A stretch of 64,000 nt of DNA. It comes from Halomonas litopenaei. GTDB taxonomy: Bacteria; Pseudomonadota; Gammaproteobacteria; Pseudomonadales; Halomonadaceae. Position 1 is the stretch's first letter, and every line of letters starts with the position of its first letter. The DNA lies in NCBI RefSeq assembly GCF_003045775.1, contig NZ_PXNS01000013.1, positions 1 to 64,000 on the forward strand. Reading direction: 5' to 3'. The notes beneath the pieces were generated by a model. It did not search any database and was not told where the DNA came from. It saw nothing but the letters and a program-made list of their open reading frames with translations. Positions 1 to 11,685 of this stretch are shown one piece after another. Position numbers and translations under genes: made by a program.

Positions 1-15
1 TATGTGTCACCCCGA

Positions 16-46
16 GCACACCTCGCATTAACTGGATGAGGTGTGC
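16..46. other. Stem-loop near left edge
   Basis: A 9-bp inverted repeat (GCACACCTC at 16-24, GAGGTGTGC at 38-46) encloses a 13-nt loop. It has no T-run. It probably belongs to the end of a transcript from a gene left of the window, because no reading frame in the first 75 bases looks coding. Confidence 0.4.
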
Positions 47-75
47 AGAAACCAAGGGGTCATTACATGGAAGAT

Positions 76-107
76 AAAAGGGGAAGGCCTTGGCCTTCCC
101 CTTTTTT
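76..107 (+). terminator. Rho-independent terminator, probably bidirectional
   Basis: A near-perfect palindrome (14-bp arms AAAAGGGGAAGGCC and GGCCTTCCCCTTTT around TT) ends in a T-run at 102-107. The A-run at 76-79 gives T residues on the other strand, so it can end both a plus-strand gene lying left of the window and uvrA, whose stop is at 178. Confidence 0.8.
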
Positions 108-177
108 CATTTGCCTTATCTCGGGCGTCTTGCGTTGGCGATGTTGCGACACCCGCTCGTTGTGTTCCGAGGCGTCC

Positions 178-3048
<2,871 letters not shown>

Positions 3049-3232
3049 TCCCACCTCGAAGACGCGGCAAAAGGTCGATTATACGTGGCCGGTCGCCCGG
3101 CCGGCAAAGCCACCGGTGAAAAGACGCTTGTGAAATGACTCGAGTGTCGGCATTTTCTGGATCGCCCCCAGGCGCTAGAATATGCGGTCCACCTTCGGGG
3201 CTCTCTCCCCGCTCTCAAGCCGGAATTCGTTC

Positions 3233-4618
3233 ATGTCCAAGGCCAGACTCTTGTTAGCCTCCGAGCGGCGCGCCATCGTCGGTCTGGCGGGGCTCTACGC
3301 CACACGCATGCTCGGGCTGTTCATGGTGTTGCCCGTACTCGCCCTCAACGCCGACCACCTGGTCGGGGCCACCCCTCTGTTGGTGGGGCTGGCGCTCGGC
3401 GTCTATGGCCTGACCCAGGCGGTACTGCAGATTCCCTTCGGTCTGCTGTCGGATCGCATCGGGCGCAAGCCGGTGATTGCTGCTGGCCTGGGGTTGTTTT
3501 TGATCGGCAGCGTGGTCGCCGCTCAGGCGGACTCCATCGCCATGATGATTGTCGGTCGCAGTCTGCAGGGCAGCGGTGCGGTGGCCGCCGCCATCATGGC
3601 GCTTCTGGCCGACCAGACCCGCGAGCAGGTTCGCACCGCCGCCATGGCGACCATCGGTCTGTCGATCGGCGTGGCCTTTGGCGTCGCCATGGTGCTCGGC
3701 CCGCTGGTGGCCAGCCACTTTGGCCTGGCCGGGGTGTTCTACTTCACGGCCCTGCTGGCGGCGCTGGGGATGCTGGTGCTGTGGAAGCTGGTGCCGCCGG
3801 CGCCGCGCCGGCGCGGCCATCGTGACGTCGGCCTCGATCGAGGGCAGCTCGCCAGCATCCTCGGGCGCATGGACCTGTGGCGCATGGACGCCTCCATCTT
3901 CAGCCTGCACCTGATCCTGATGGCGATCTTCACCGCCGTGCCGTTCAAGCTGGTCGATGCCGGCGTCGTCGAAGCCCGCCATGGCCTGGTCTACCTGGTG
4001 GTGATGGGACTGTCCTTCGTCGCCATGGTGCCGCTGGTGATCGTGGCCGAGAAGAAGCGCAAGATGAAGCTGATGTGCCTGGGTGCCATCGCTACCATCA
4101 CCCTGAGTCTGGTCGGGCTGGGCCTCGCCGGTTCGGGCCTAGTAGCCCTGGGCGCCTGGCTGTTGGCCTTCTTTACCGCCTTCAACCTGCTCGAGGCCAC
4201 CCTGCCGTCGATGATCAGCAAGCTGGCGCCGGCCGGGGCCAAGGGCACGGCCATGGGGGTCTATTCCACCAGCCAGTTCCTGGGGGCTTTCCTCGGTGGC
4301 GTGATGGGCGGTTTCCTGGCCCAGCAGTTCGGGCTGTCGGCGGTGTTCCTGGGGGCAGCGCTGCTGGGGCTTGGCTGGTTCGTGCTGATGCTCGGCATGC
4401 GCGCGCCGCGCCACCTGTCGAGCGAGGTGGTGGCCCTGGCCGACGAGCACGAGAGCGATACCCTGGACAACCTGATGGCGCGCTTTGCCGCCGTCGCCGG
4501 TGTCGAGGACGTGCTGGTGGTGCCGGAGGAGCGGCTGGCCTACCTGAAGGTGGATCGTGCCACCCTGGACACCGAGGCGCTGGCGCGGCTGACCCGTTCT
4601 TCGACCCAGCGCTCCTAG
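3233..4618 (+). CDS. MFS transporter, YajR-like
   Basis: This 461-residue inner-membrane protein has the 12-helix pattern of the major facilitator superfamily, with the loop 2-3 signature GLLSDRIGRKPVI near residue 80. The last 60 residues form a soluble tail (DNLMARFAAVAGVEDVLVV...) resembling the ferredoxin-like YAM domain of E. coli YajR, and the length fits that family (454 in E. coli). The substrate is unknown. The ATG at 3233 is preferred because the preceding in-frame stretch is not membrane-like and homologues begin close to the ERRAIVGLAGLYATRMLG segment. The order uvrA - MFS - ssb is also found in Pseudomonas. Confidence 0.9.
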   Translation: MSKARLLLASERRAIVGLAGLYATRMLGLFMVLPVLALNADHLVGATPLLVGLALGVYGLTQAVLQIPFGLLSDRIGRKPVIAAGLGLFLIGSVVAAQADSIAMMIVGRSLQGSGAVAAAIMALLADQTREQVRTAAMATIGLSIGVAFGVAMVLGPLVASHFGLAGVFYFTALLAALGMLVLWKLVPPAPRRRGHRDVGLDRGQLASILGRMDLWRMDASIFSLHLILMAIFTAVPFKLVDAGVVEARHGLVYLVVMGLSFVAMVPLVIVAEKKRKMKLMCLGAIATITLSLVGLGLAGSGLVALGAWLLAFFTAFNLLEATLPSMISKLAPAGAKGTAMGVYSTSQFLGAFLGGVMGGFLAQQFGLSAVFLGAALLGLGWFVLMLGMRAPRHLSSEVVALADEHESDTLDNLMARFAAVAGVEDVLVVPEERLAYLKVDRATLDTEALARLTRSSTQRS

Positions 4619-4621
4619 GTA

Positions 4622-4658
4622 GCGGTAGATAGTTGCGGTAGATAGCCGCGGCAGATAC
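4622..4658. repeat. Three 13-bp tandem repeats
   Basis: GCGGTAGATAG at 4622-4632 and 4635-4645 and the variant GCGGCAGATAC at 4648-4658 repeat with a 13-bp period directly after the MFS stop codon and about 190 bp before ssb. Function unknown; it may simply be a short slippage tract. Confidence 0.6.
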
Positions 4659-4850
4659 ACGTCGCCGCACACTGTCTGCGCTCGAGTGCCGAGCCGTTCT
4701 TCACGGCGGCGAATCGTCTCGATCTCGCGTATAGTAGCGACATCCGCTTTTGTGGCGTCGACCGATCGACGCCGACCGATTGTCACCGGGGGCGTGGCAG
4801 CTATCCTGCCCGCCGGCCCGGCACCCATTGTCTGCATCAAGGAGTCAACC

Positions 4851-5516
4851 ATGGCCCGTGGCGTCAACAAGGTCATCCTCATCGGCAACCTCGGCCAGGA
4901 TCCGGAGGTGCGCTTTACACCGTCCGGCACCGCCGTGGCCAACCTGAACCTCGCGACCACCGATACCTGGATGGACCGCCAGAGCGGCCAGCGCCAGGAA
5001 CGCACCGAATGGCACCGGGTGGTGATGTTCAACAAGCTGGCCGAGATTTCCCAGCAGTACCTCAAGAAGGGCTCGAAGCTGTACATCGAAGGCCGCCTGC
5101 AGACTCGCAAATGGCAGGACCAGAACGGCCAGGATCGCTACTCCACCGAGATCGTCGCCAACGACATGCAGATGCTCGATGGTCGCGGTGAAGGCGGCCA
5201 GGGTGGCGGCTTCGGCGGCGGCCCTCAGGGCGGCGGCAACTTCGGCGGTGGTCAGCCCCAGCAGGGCGGTGGCAACTTCGGTGGTGGTCAGCCCCAGCAG
5301 GGTGGCAACTTCGGTGGTGGCCAGCCCCAGCAGGGTGGCAACTTCGGTGGCGGCCAGCCCCAGCAGGGCGGCAACTTTGGCGGTGGCCAGCAGGGTGGCG
5401 CTCAGCAGAACCGTCCGCCCCAGCAGGCGCCCAACCAGGGCGGAGGTCAGAAGGGCGGCTTCGGCGCACCGGACCCGGGCAACTTCGACGACTTCGACGA
5501 CGAGATCCCGTTCTAG
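4851..5516 (+). CDS. ssb: Single-stranded DNA-binding protein
   Basis: SSB coats single-stranded DNA in replication, repair and recombination. Residues 1-110 form the OB fold (ARGVNKVILIGNLGQDPEVR at the start, WHRVVMFNKLAEI in the middle). A glycine/glutamine-rich disordered linker of about 95 residues follows, and the protein ends in DDEIPF, the acidic tip that recruits partner proteins. At 221 residues it is longer than E. coli SSB (178) because of tandem NFGGGQPQQGG units in the linker. The ATG at 4851 follows AAGGAG by 6 nt; longer in-frame starts would add an unrelated N-terminus. Confidence 0.96.
   Translation: MARGVNKVILIGNLGQDPEVRFTPSGTAVANLNLATTDTWMDRQSGQRQERTEWHRVVMFNKLAEISQQYLKKGSKLYIEGRLQTRKWQDQNGQDRYSTEIVANDMQMLDGRGEGGQGGGFGGGPQGGGNFGGGQPQQGGGNFGGGQPQQGGNFGGGQPQQGGNFGGGQPQQGGNFGGGQQGGAQQNRPPQQAPNQGGGQKGGFGAPDPGNFDDFDDEIPF
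5238..5400 (+). repeat. In-frame tandem repeats coding for the SSB linker
   Basis: About five copies of a 33-36 bp unit encode NFGGGQPQQGG or NFGGGQPQQGGG. The copies are nearly identical at DNA level, which suggests recent expansion; copy number probably varies among relatives. Confidence 0.8.
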
Positions 5517-5566
5517 CCGGAATAAGATGCGTTGTGGATGCCATCAAATGGCGTCATTAGCAAACC

Positions 5567-5596
5567 AAGGAGGCCCTGCATCGGCAGGGCCTCCTT
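5567..5596. terminator. Terminator hairpin after ssb
   Basis: A perfect 13-bp stem (AAGGAGGCCCTGC / GCAGGGCCTCCTT) with a 4-nt loop lies 50 bp after the ssb stop. A T-run appears only 12 nt later. It also faces the end of nadE on the other strand, so it may act in both directions. Confidence 0.7.
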
Positions 5597-5718
5597 GCGT
5601 TCCGGGTCTCCTTTTTTGGTCAGCGCCTTTTCAGTGCAGTGCCTCTTCTCGCCAAGTGCCTCTTTCTCTTGCAGAGTCTCTCTTCGGCCAAGGCGCTTCG
5701 CCTCAAGTGCCCGGGGTA

Positions 5719-6549
5719 TCAGGGCGTCCTGGGCATGGCACGCTTGTGGGCGGTGCGCCGCCAGGTGGCGATGATGCGCTCGGCGTCCTCGGGGGCGACA
5801 CTCTCGCCGGTGAGGAAGCGGTCGATGGCGGCGTAGCTGACGCCGAGGGCTTCCTCGTCACTCAACTGCGGGCGCAGTGACTCCAGGTCCGCCGTCGGCA
5901 CCTTGTTGACCAGGGTATCCGGGGCGCCCAGTTGTGCAGCCATGTCGCGGACCTGGCCCTTGGTCAGGCCGGCCAGGGGCACCAGGTCACAGGCGCCGTC
6001 ACCGTGCTTGGTGTAGAAGCCCATCACTGCCTCGGCGGCCTGGTCGGTGCCGATGACCAGGCCACCTTGAGCACCGGCCACGGCGTACTGGGCGATCATC
6101 CGCTGGCGCGCCTTGATATTGCCCATCACGAAGTCGCGGTGGGCCTGGTCGCGAAACTCAAGGCCTGCCTGCTCCAGCGCTTCCAGCATGGCGTCGCTGG
6201 CCGGCTTGATATTGACCGTCAGGCACTCGTCCGGCTGGATGGCGTCCAGCGCCTGCCTGGCGTCGTCATCATCCTGCTGCTCGCCATAGGGCAGGCGCAT
6301 GGCGATGAAGCGTGCTTCGGGCAGTCGCTCCCGCGCTGCCTCGACCGCCCGCTGGGCCAGCAGGCCGGCGCTGGTCGAGTCCACGCCGCCACTGATGCCG
6401 AGCACCAGGCAGTGCTGGCCGGTGGTGTGAAGCTGGTCGATCAGAAACGCCTGGCGCCGCTGAATTTCATCCCTGATGTCCGCCCCGGGCTGGACTTCGA
6501 GTTCACGCGCGATGATGCGCTGCAACTGGTCGATATCGTCGTGGGTCAT
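5719..6549 (-). CDS. nadE: Ammonia-dependent NAD+ synthetase
   Basis: NadE amidates nicotinic acid adenine dinucleotide to NAD+ using ATP and ammonia, the last step of NAD biosynthesis. The 276-residue protein carries the ATP-pyrophosphatase loop GISGGVDSTSAG near residue 50 and the conserved YTKHGDGACDLVPLAGLTKGQVR segment, with PTADLESLRPQLSDEEALG near the C-terminus. It has no glutaminase domain, so it is the short ammonia-dependent type. It lies 26 bp downstream of pncC and probably forms an operon with it. Confidence 0.95.
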   Translation of the reverse strand: MTHDDIDQLQRIIARELEVQPGADIRDEIQRRQAFLIDQLHTTGQHCLVLGISGGVDSTSAGLLAQRAVEAARERLPEARFIAMRLPYGEQQDDDDARQALDAIQPDECLTVNIKPASDAMLEALEQAGLEFRDQAHRDFVMGNIKARQRMIAQYAVAGAQGGLVIGTDQAAEAVMGFYTKHGDGACDLVPLAGLTKGQVRDMAAQLGAPDTLVNKVPTADLESLRPQLSDEEALGVSYAAIDRFLTGESVAPEDAERIIATWRRTAHKRAMPRTP

Positions 6550-6575
6550 CCGTGCCTCCTTGCGGGATTGGGGTG

Positions 6576-7100
6576 TCAGTCGTGCTCACGCCAGTAGGGC
6601 GCGAGCTTGCCGTCGCGAATGTCGCGGTGCCAGTCACACACCCGTTTGAGGGCATGATGGGCCGCCGCCAGGCGGACCTTGTTGCGATCCCCGTCGAAAT
6701 GCTCGGTGGTGGTGATCACGTAGATCTTGTCCTCGTAGCGAAAACCCCAGCCCAGGCACACCGTGCCCTTGGGCGGTCCATCCTCGGGTTCGCCTGGGCC
6801 GGCGATGCCGGTGTTGGCGATCGCCAGCTTGGCGTTGGAGTTGTTCAGGGTGCCCAGCACCATCTCCCGGGTGATCTCCTCGCCGGTCAGGCCGTAGCGC
6901 GAGATGGTCTCGAAGGGGATCCCGAGGTAGCGGTTCTTGGCCTCGGGCGAGTAGACGGCCAGTCCGCTGTCGATGACCTGGCCGCTGCCAGGTACGCGGG
7001 CCAGTTCCGAGGCGATCAGACCGGCGGTGCAGGACTCCGCGGTGGCCAGCTTGATGTCGTGCTCGGTCAGGTAGTCGACAAGATCTTCCAGCCATTCCAT
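6576..7100 (-). CDS. pncC: CinA-family nicotinamide-nucleotide amidase
   Basis: PncC hydrolyses NMN to nicotinic acid mononucleotide, recycling NMN made by DNA ligase. The 174-residue protein matches the CinA C-terminal domain alone: LATAESCTAGLIASELARVPG (active-site serine), IANTGIAGPGEPEDGPPKGTV and a C-terminal ALKRVCDW. The ATG at 7100 is chosen because AGGAG lies just upstream; an upstream in-frame start would add 29 residues unlike the family. Pairing with nadE fits, because its product re-enters the deamidated branch that ends at NadE. Confidence 0.88.
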   Translation of the reverse strand: MEWLEDLVDYLTEHDIKLATAESCTAGLIASELARVPGSGQVIDSGLAVYSPEAKNRYLGIPFETISRYGLTGEEITREMVLGTLNNSNAKLAIANTGIAGPGEPEDGPPKGTVCLGWGFRYEDKIYVITTTEHFDGDRNKVRLAAAHHALKRVCDWHRDIRDGKLAPYWREHD

Positions 7101-7304
7101 GGCGTGCTCTCCTGCGATGATGAGAGTGGGAAATGCTCGTTTTGGCAAATTCAGCATAGGGGCTGAAGGCCGGGTCTTCCAACCCACTCCTTGCGAGACG
7201 GATGCCTCTCTATCTCCACTGATGTCTTATGTTGCCGTGCAGCCAGACAGGCTAAAGTGATAAGCAGACAAATAATTTTAGTGGTGATCCAGAGGGAGCG
7301 GCGG

Positions 7305-8078
7305 ATGCAGGATCTGTTGTGGTACCAGTACGCGTTGATCGGGCTGATCTTCTGCTGGAGCGGTTTCGTGCGCTCCAGTCTGGGGTTCGGTGGGGCGGTG
7401 CTGGCGCTGCCCTTCCTGCTGCTGGTGCTCGATGAGCCACTGGTGTTCCTGCCGCTGGTGGCGGTGCATCTGTTGATCTTCTCGAGCTGGATCGCCTGGC
7501 GCGGCCATCGTCAGATCCAGCAGACCGGCAATACCGGCGACAGCAATATCGACTGGCGCTACTTGAAGCGCGCGCTGGCGATCATGATCGTGCCCAAGCT
7601 GATCGGGGTGGTCGGCCTCTTGACCCTGCCGGCTGAGCTGATGACGGCGGTGATCTTCGTGATCGTGATCGTCTACGGCGCCAGCTACGCCCTCAATCGC
7701 CCCTTTCGTAGCCGCAGCAAGACGGTGGACGTGGTGCTGCTGGCGCTGGGCGGCTACGTCAGCGGAGCATCGCTGATCGGCGCTCCGCTGATCGTCGCGG
7801 TATTCGCTTCCCATGTGGCCAAGCACCAGTTGCGCGACACCCTGTTTGTGCTGTGGTTCATCCTGGTGGTGATCAAGATGGTGTCCTTCATCATCGCCGG
7901 AGTGGACCTGCAGCTCGAGCATCACCTGTGGCTGTTGCCCTGCGCCATGGTGGGCCATGTACTCGGCGAGCGAGTCCACCAGGCGCTGCTCGGTGCTCGC
8001 TCCGAGGTGTTCTTCCGGGTGCTCGGGGTGGTGCTGGTGGCGGTCAGCCTGGTGGGCCTTGCGACCAGCGTCGGCTGA
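7305..8078 (+). CDS. Sulfite exporter TauE/SafE family permease
   Basis: A 257-residue polytopic inner-membrane protein with about eight hydrophobic segments in two repeated halves, typical of the TauE/SafE (DUF81) family. The family start pattern SSLGFGGAVLALPFLLL is clear near residue 24, with the second-half counterpart GGYVSGASLIGAPLIVA near residue 150. Members move sulfur-containing anions or other organic acids; the substrate here cannot be told. AGAGGGAG before 7305 supports the start. Monocistronic as far as can be seen. Confidence 0.85.
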   Translation: MQDLLWYQYALIGLIFCWSGFVRSSLGFGGAVLALPFLLLVLDEPLVFLPLVAVHLLIFSSWIAWRGHRQIQQTGNTGDSNIDWRYLKRALAIMIVPKLIGVVGLLTLPAELMTAVIFVIVIVYGASYALNRPFRSRSKTVDVVLLALGGYVSGASLIGAPLIVAVFASHVAKHQLRDTLFVLWFILVVIKMVSFIIAGVDLQLEHHLWLLPCAMVGHVLGERVHQALLGARSEVFFRVLGVVLVAVSLVGLATSVG

Positions 8079-8315
8079 TCGCGCCAACCGGCAGCCAGAC
8101 GTTTCCACCTCGATGGATGGCGAGAGTCTGCTACCTCCAAGAGGGGCGCTGATCGATGAGCAGTTGGTGTAGAATATGGCCCTTTGGTGTCCTCGGGCGT
8201 GATGTGCGAGCGGTGGTTCTCGCCGCTATTCTTGTCGCAGCGTCTGGGACACCGGCCGTAACGCCCAGGGCGTCGTGCGAGTCTCGTGCGGCGCTCTCAT
8301 GGACGAGGAGTCGTC

Positions 8316-9212
8316 GTGAAGCTGCTGATTCTGGACGCCGGGCATTGTCTGTCCCTGGCCCTGGCGCGGGAAAGCAATCGGCGCGGTGATACCGAGCTGG
8401 TGATCGATCCCGCGACCCGCGTGGATCCTGAAGCGCTGCGTACGCTGGCGCCGGACGCGCTGATCATTCCCCCCTTGTCGCGCCCCTTCAGCGTGCCGCC
8501 CGCCGCGGTGGTCGAACACGCCGAGGCGGTCGAGGCCTGCATGGAGGCGTGCCGTGACGTCGGCATACCGCTGGTGTGGTGCGTCTGTGACCAGCTCTAC
8601 GAGGATGGCCACGATTCGCCCATCGACGAGCACGTGATTCCGGCCCCCCGGGACGAGGGGCTGCGCCGGCTGGTGGCGACGGGCGACCGCATCCGTGCCG
8701 AGTGCCCCGAGCACCTGATCGTGCGGGTCGGTCCCATGTTCGCCCTGGAGGGTAGCCACGCCTGGCTCGGCGAACTGCTCGATACCCTGATCGATGGCGG
8801 CACCGTGCCCGCCGAGACCGACGTGACCCTGTGCCCGACGTCCGCTGACGCCGTGGCCATGGCGCTGATCGGCATGCTGCAGCAGCAGGCCTGCGGCGCC
8901 AATGCCTGGGGCAGCTACCATCTGGCCGGGGTAGAGCCGGTCAGCGCCTACACCTTCGTGTGCATGGTGCGCACCCAGTTGGGCACGCGTCTGGAAGGCC
9001 AGGGCGAAAACATCGCGCTGGGCGAGGTGAAGGCGCTCAGCCACCACCATGATCAGCCGCTGCGCCGGGTACTCAACTGTCGCCGGGTGCTGGAAGTGTT
9101 CGGGGTACACCAGAAGCCCTGGCGGCTCGAGGTGGGTCGTATGCTCGACACCTGGTGTCGGGCGCGGGAAGACGTGGCCTGCCAGGCGACGAGTCAGGGG
9201 AAGGACGCATGA
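8316..9212 (+). CDS. RmlD-like sugar nucleotide-binding (NAD(P)-dependent) protein
   Basis: The 298-residue product resembles the dTDP-4-dehydrorhamnose reductase (RmlD) branch of extended short-chain dehydrogenases: VKLLILDAGHCLSLALARES at the N-terminus, DALIIPP, then HLIVRVGPMFALEG and WGSYHLAGVEPVSAYTF near the end, a typical substrate-side pattern. The GxxGxxG motif is degenerate (LDAGHCLS), so catalysis is uncertain. The GTG start at 8316 is preferred because GAGGAG lies 5 nt upstream. Its stop overlaps the next start by ATGA, so the two are translationally coupled. Confidence 0.75.
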   Translation: MKLLILDAGHCLSLALARESNRRGDTELVIDPATRVDPEALRTLAPDALIIPPLSRPFSVPPAAVVEHAEAVEACMEACRDVGIPLVWCVCDQLYEDGHDSPIDEHVIPAPRDEGLRRLVATGDRIRAECPEHLIVRVGPMFALEGSHAWLGELLDTLIDGGTVPAETDVTLCPTSADAVAMALIGMLQQQACGANAWGSYHLAGVEPVSAYTFVCMVRTQLGTRLEGQGENIALGEVKALSHHHDQPLRRVLNCRRVLEVFGVHQKPWRLEVGRMLDTWCRAREDVACQATSQGKDA

Positions 9213-9964
9213 ATCTGCTGCGCAGCGTGATCTTCTATATTGGCTATTTTGCCGCGATGCTGGTGTGTGGCTTGCTGTTTCTGCCGCCGGCGCCGCTGCT
9301 GCCACTGCGCTCGCGCTATCGGCTGCTCAACCTCTACAACCACTTCATCATCGCCTGGTTCAGCCTGGTGTGCGGGGTGCGCTACGAGATGAAGGGGCGT
9401 GAAAAACTGCCCGATGGGCCGGTGGTGATCCTGTCCAATCACCAGTGCGAGTGGGAAACCGTCTACCTGCAGTTGCTCAAGCCTCCGGTGTGCACGGTGC
9501 TCAAGAAGGAACTGTTGAACTTTCCGATCTTTGGCTGGGGGCTGCGCCTGTTGCACCCCATCGCCCTGGACCGCTCCAAGCCTGCCCGGGCCATGCGCCA
9601 GGTACTGAGCCAGGGAGGCCAGCGGCTCAAGGAGGGGTTGTCGGTGCTGATCTTTCCCGAGGGAACCCGGGTAGAGCCAGGCAAGCGTCGCCGCTACAAC
9701 AAGAGTGGGGCGGTGATCGCCTGTCGCGCCGGGGTGCCGGTGGTGCCGGTGGCCCACAACGCCGGCGAATGCTGGCCGGGGCGTGACTGGATCAAGCGGC
9801 CTGGCCGCATCTCGCTGGTGGTGGGCGAGCCCATCGCCACCGAAGGACGCACCCCTGAAGAGGTGCTGGTCGAGACCGAAGCCTGGATCGAGGCGCGCCT
9901 GGAAGAGATCTCCAGCGTGCCGAGGCCCGCGCCCGAAGAACTGGCGCGCAGTGTCAGTCGCTGA
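9209..9964 (+). CDS. 1-acyl-sn-glycerol-3-phosphate acyltransferase (PlsC family)
   Basis: A 251-residue membrane-associated acyltransferase with two N-terminal hydrophobic helices. Family motifs are SNHQCEWET (motif I, residues 76-84) and FPEGTRVEPG (motif III, near residue 150). Motif I has glutamate in place of the usual aspartate (H-x4-E), a variant known in the NlaA-type branch. It should acylate lysophosphatidic acid to phosphatidic acid in phospholipid synthesis. The ATG overlaps the preceding stop codon. Confidence 0.88.
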   Translation: MNLLRSVIFYIGYFAAMLVCGLLFLPPAPLLPLRSRYRLLNLYNHFIIAWFSLVCGVRYEMKGREKLPDGPVVILSNHQCEWETVYLQLLKPPVCTVLKKELLNFPIFGWGLRLLHPIALDRSKPARAMRQVLSQGGQRLKEGLSVLIFPEGTRVEPGKRRRYNKSGAVIACRAGVPVVPVAHNAGECWPGRDWIKRPGRISLVVGEPIATEGRTPEEVLVETEAWIEARLEEISSVPRPAPEELARSVSR

Positions 9965-9971
9965 ACGCGAT

Positions 9972-9993
9972 CCGGCCCCACTGGGGCCGGTCT
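9972..9993 (+). terminator. GC-rich hairpin after the acyltransferase
   Basis: CCGGCCCC-ACT-GGGGCCGG forms an 8-bp stem with a 3-nt loop 8 bp after the acyltransferase stop, followed by TCTTGG. T-poor, but placed between convergent genes where a terminator is expected. Confidence 0.6.
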
Positions 9994-10036
9994 TGGGGCG
10001 CTCGGCATCATCGCCGATCGCCGAAAGAAAAGGCGA

Positions 10037-10600
10037 TCAAGCCGTCGCTTCGGTGGTGTTTTCCATCTCCTGATAGCCTGTCCGCTGTCTTTCGGCAACG
10101 CTCAGGTCATGTACACGCTCTCGCATGCCGTGGACGTCCTTGATGCCGGGAATAAGTTGTTGCGGATGGGTCCGGTCTGCCGTCAGCAGTATCAGGTTGC
10201 CCAAACCAAAGAGCCTGAGCAGCAAAGGCTCTGATGTCGACAGGTCGCGGATGCGTGCGATCTCCAACTGATCCACGCGGCGATTCAAGACGCCGTGATA
10301 GTAGTAGACTCGGCGCGGTGTGATATCAAACTTGGTGTTGGCCAAGCCAATGATCTTGCAGATGGGGATAATAAGACAGATCGCCCAAAGCGCAATAACA
10401 ACATGTGATTCTTTCAGAGGAAACAATGGGTCCCCGTAGTATATGCCGATGTATATCTCATAAAAAAATCGCCAGATTTGCTTTGCGAATAACGTTCCAA
10501 TCGATGCGAGCAACAATCCAACTATCAGCGAACCCACTCCCGCCAGAATCGAAGGCTTCAGCGTTGCGATAACGCTTTCATTCGAGGTGCTGTCGCTCAT
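10037..10600 (-). CDS. PH domain-containing (bPH2/YdbS-like) membrane protein
   Basis: A 187-residue protein with two membrane segments (roughly residues 15-40 and 65-90) followed by a bacterial PH domain: FDITPRRVYYYHGVLNRRVDQLEIARIRDL and LILLTADRTHPQQL are the typical strands. The function of these proteins is generally unknown. The ATG at 10600 has AAAGGAG upstream and the preceding in-frame residues are not conserved-looking. It lies 87 bp downstream of the M48 protease gene on the same strand. Some codons are AT-rich compared with neighbours. Confidence 0.8.
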   Translation of the reverse strand: MSDSTSNESVIATLKPSILAGVGSLIVGLLLASIGTLFAKQIWRFFYEIYIGIYYGDPLFPLKESHVVIALWAICLIIPICKIIGLANTKFDITPRRVYYYHGVLNRRVDQLEIARIRDLSTSEPLLLRLFGLGNLILLTADRTHPQQLIPGIKDVHGMRERVHDLSVAERQRTGYQEMENTTEATA

Positions 10601-10687
10601 GGTCTTCTCCTTTTGTCGTTGGTGCGGGCCAAGCGAGTGCGGCAGCTCCGAGCACGCAAGGGCTGAAGCTGCCACCTATCGCCAGTA

Positions 10688-11443
10688 CTAGCCGTTGGCC
10701 AGGCGCTCGCGAATATTGTCGGCGCGTTCCTTGGAGCCCGGGTGTGACGACATCAGGCTGCTTTCACCGCCGTCGAGCTCGGCGAACTTCTGGAAGCCGG
10801 TCATCAGGCCCTCGCGCGGGATGTCTCGCTCGGTCAGTAGATCAAAGGAGAAGTTGTCGGCGTCGCTTTCCTGACTCTGGGAGAACTGGGCGTTGATGAA
10901 CTTCTCGCTCAGATCACCCAGTTGAGAGTCTGACAGGGTCGCCATCGCGCTGTTGCCGGATGCCGCCATGGCATCCCGGGCGATCGCGGTGGCGTAGGCC
11001 GTCTGCATGCGCTTGCGGCTATGCCCCAGGGCCACGTGACCCAGTTCATGACCCAGCACACCCTCGATCTCGTTGTCGTTCATCATGTCCATCAGCCCGC
11101 TGTAGACACGCACGCAGCCGTTGGCCATGGCCCAGGCGTTGATGTCGTCGGTCATGTAGACCTTGTAGTTGACCGGGGTGCCTTCGATCTGGTGGCCCAG
11201 GCGGTCGGCAATGCGTTCCAGGCGCTGTGCATACTCAGAGTCAGGCGACGCCAGGACGGATTGGCTGTCCATCTGCTGGCAGCTCTGGTCAGACATGGCC
11301 TTGACCTCGGCATCGCTGATGGTGGCGGCGTTGAAGCCGGCGAGCCCGGTGTTGATCATGCTGTCGGTGGACATGTTCTCGCAGCCGGTCAACAGGGTGG
11401 TGCAGCCAAGCACGGCGACAGAAAGCGTAAGGCGTAGGTTCAT
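10688..11443 (-). CDS. M48 family metallopeptidase, lipoprotein (LoiP/YggG-like)
   Basis: A 251-residue zinc metalloprotease with a lipoprotein signal: MNLRLTLSVAVLGCTTLLTGC, lipidated at Cys21, so probably anchored in the outer membrane facing the periplasm. The zinc-binding HELGH lies in GVLGHELGHVALGHSRKR near residue 132, and the third ligand glutamate in QSQESDADNFSFDLL. The family processes or surveys envelope proteins. Three ATG codons lie close together (11452, 11449, 11443); 11443 has AAGG at a 9-nt spacing and gives the best signal peptide. Confidence 0.88.
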   Translation of the reverse strand: MNLRLTLSVAVLGCTTLLTGCENMSTDSMINTGLAGFNAATISDAEVKAMSDQSCQQMDSQSVLASPDSEYAQRLERIADRLGHQIEGTPVNYKVYMTDDINAWAMANGCVRVYSGLMDMMNDNEIEGVLGHELGHVALGHSRKRMQTAYATAIARDAMAASGNSAMATLSDSQLGDLSEKFINAQFSQSQESDADNFSFDLLTERDIPREGLMTGFQKFAELDGGESSLMSSHPGSKERADNIRERLANG

Positions 11444-11685
11444 GCTCATCATCCTTGATGAAAGAGGGAGTCGGGATGGTTCCTGCAGGACAAGGTCCTG
11501 ATCGGCGGTTGCGCGCGCAGGATCGCGACGGGAGTTTCTGGAGCGCAAGCTGACCGTGTTCGGAGTTGTAGCACGCGCTATTGCAGCGCAACAAACCTAC
11601 CCATTTTTCGTGTTTTTCAGACAACACTTTGTCAGCAATATCGTCTTGCTCTCCCTGGGAGTGGGAATAGCGCTATCCACAAACA

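Noticed and set aside
3049..3232. Search for a LexA (SOS) box between uvrA and the MFS gene.
   Set aside because: No CTGT-N8-ACAG or close variant was found; SOS control of uvrA here cannot be supported from the sequence.
10016..10038. Inverted repeat GATCGCC/GGCGATC overlapping the stop codon of the PH-domain gene.
   Set aside because: Short stem, with T residues in the loop rather than after it; not convincing as a terminator beside the better hairpin at 9972-9993.
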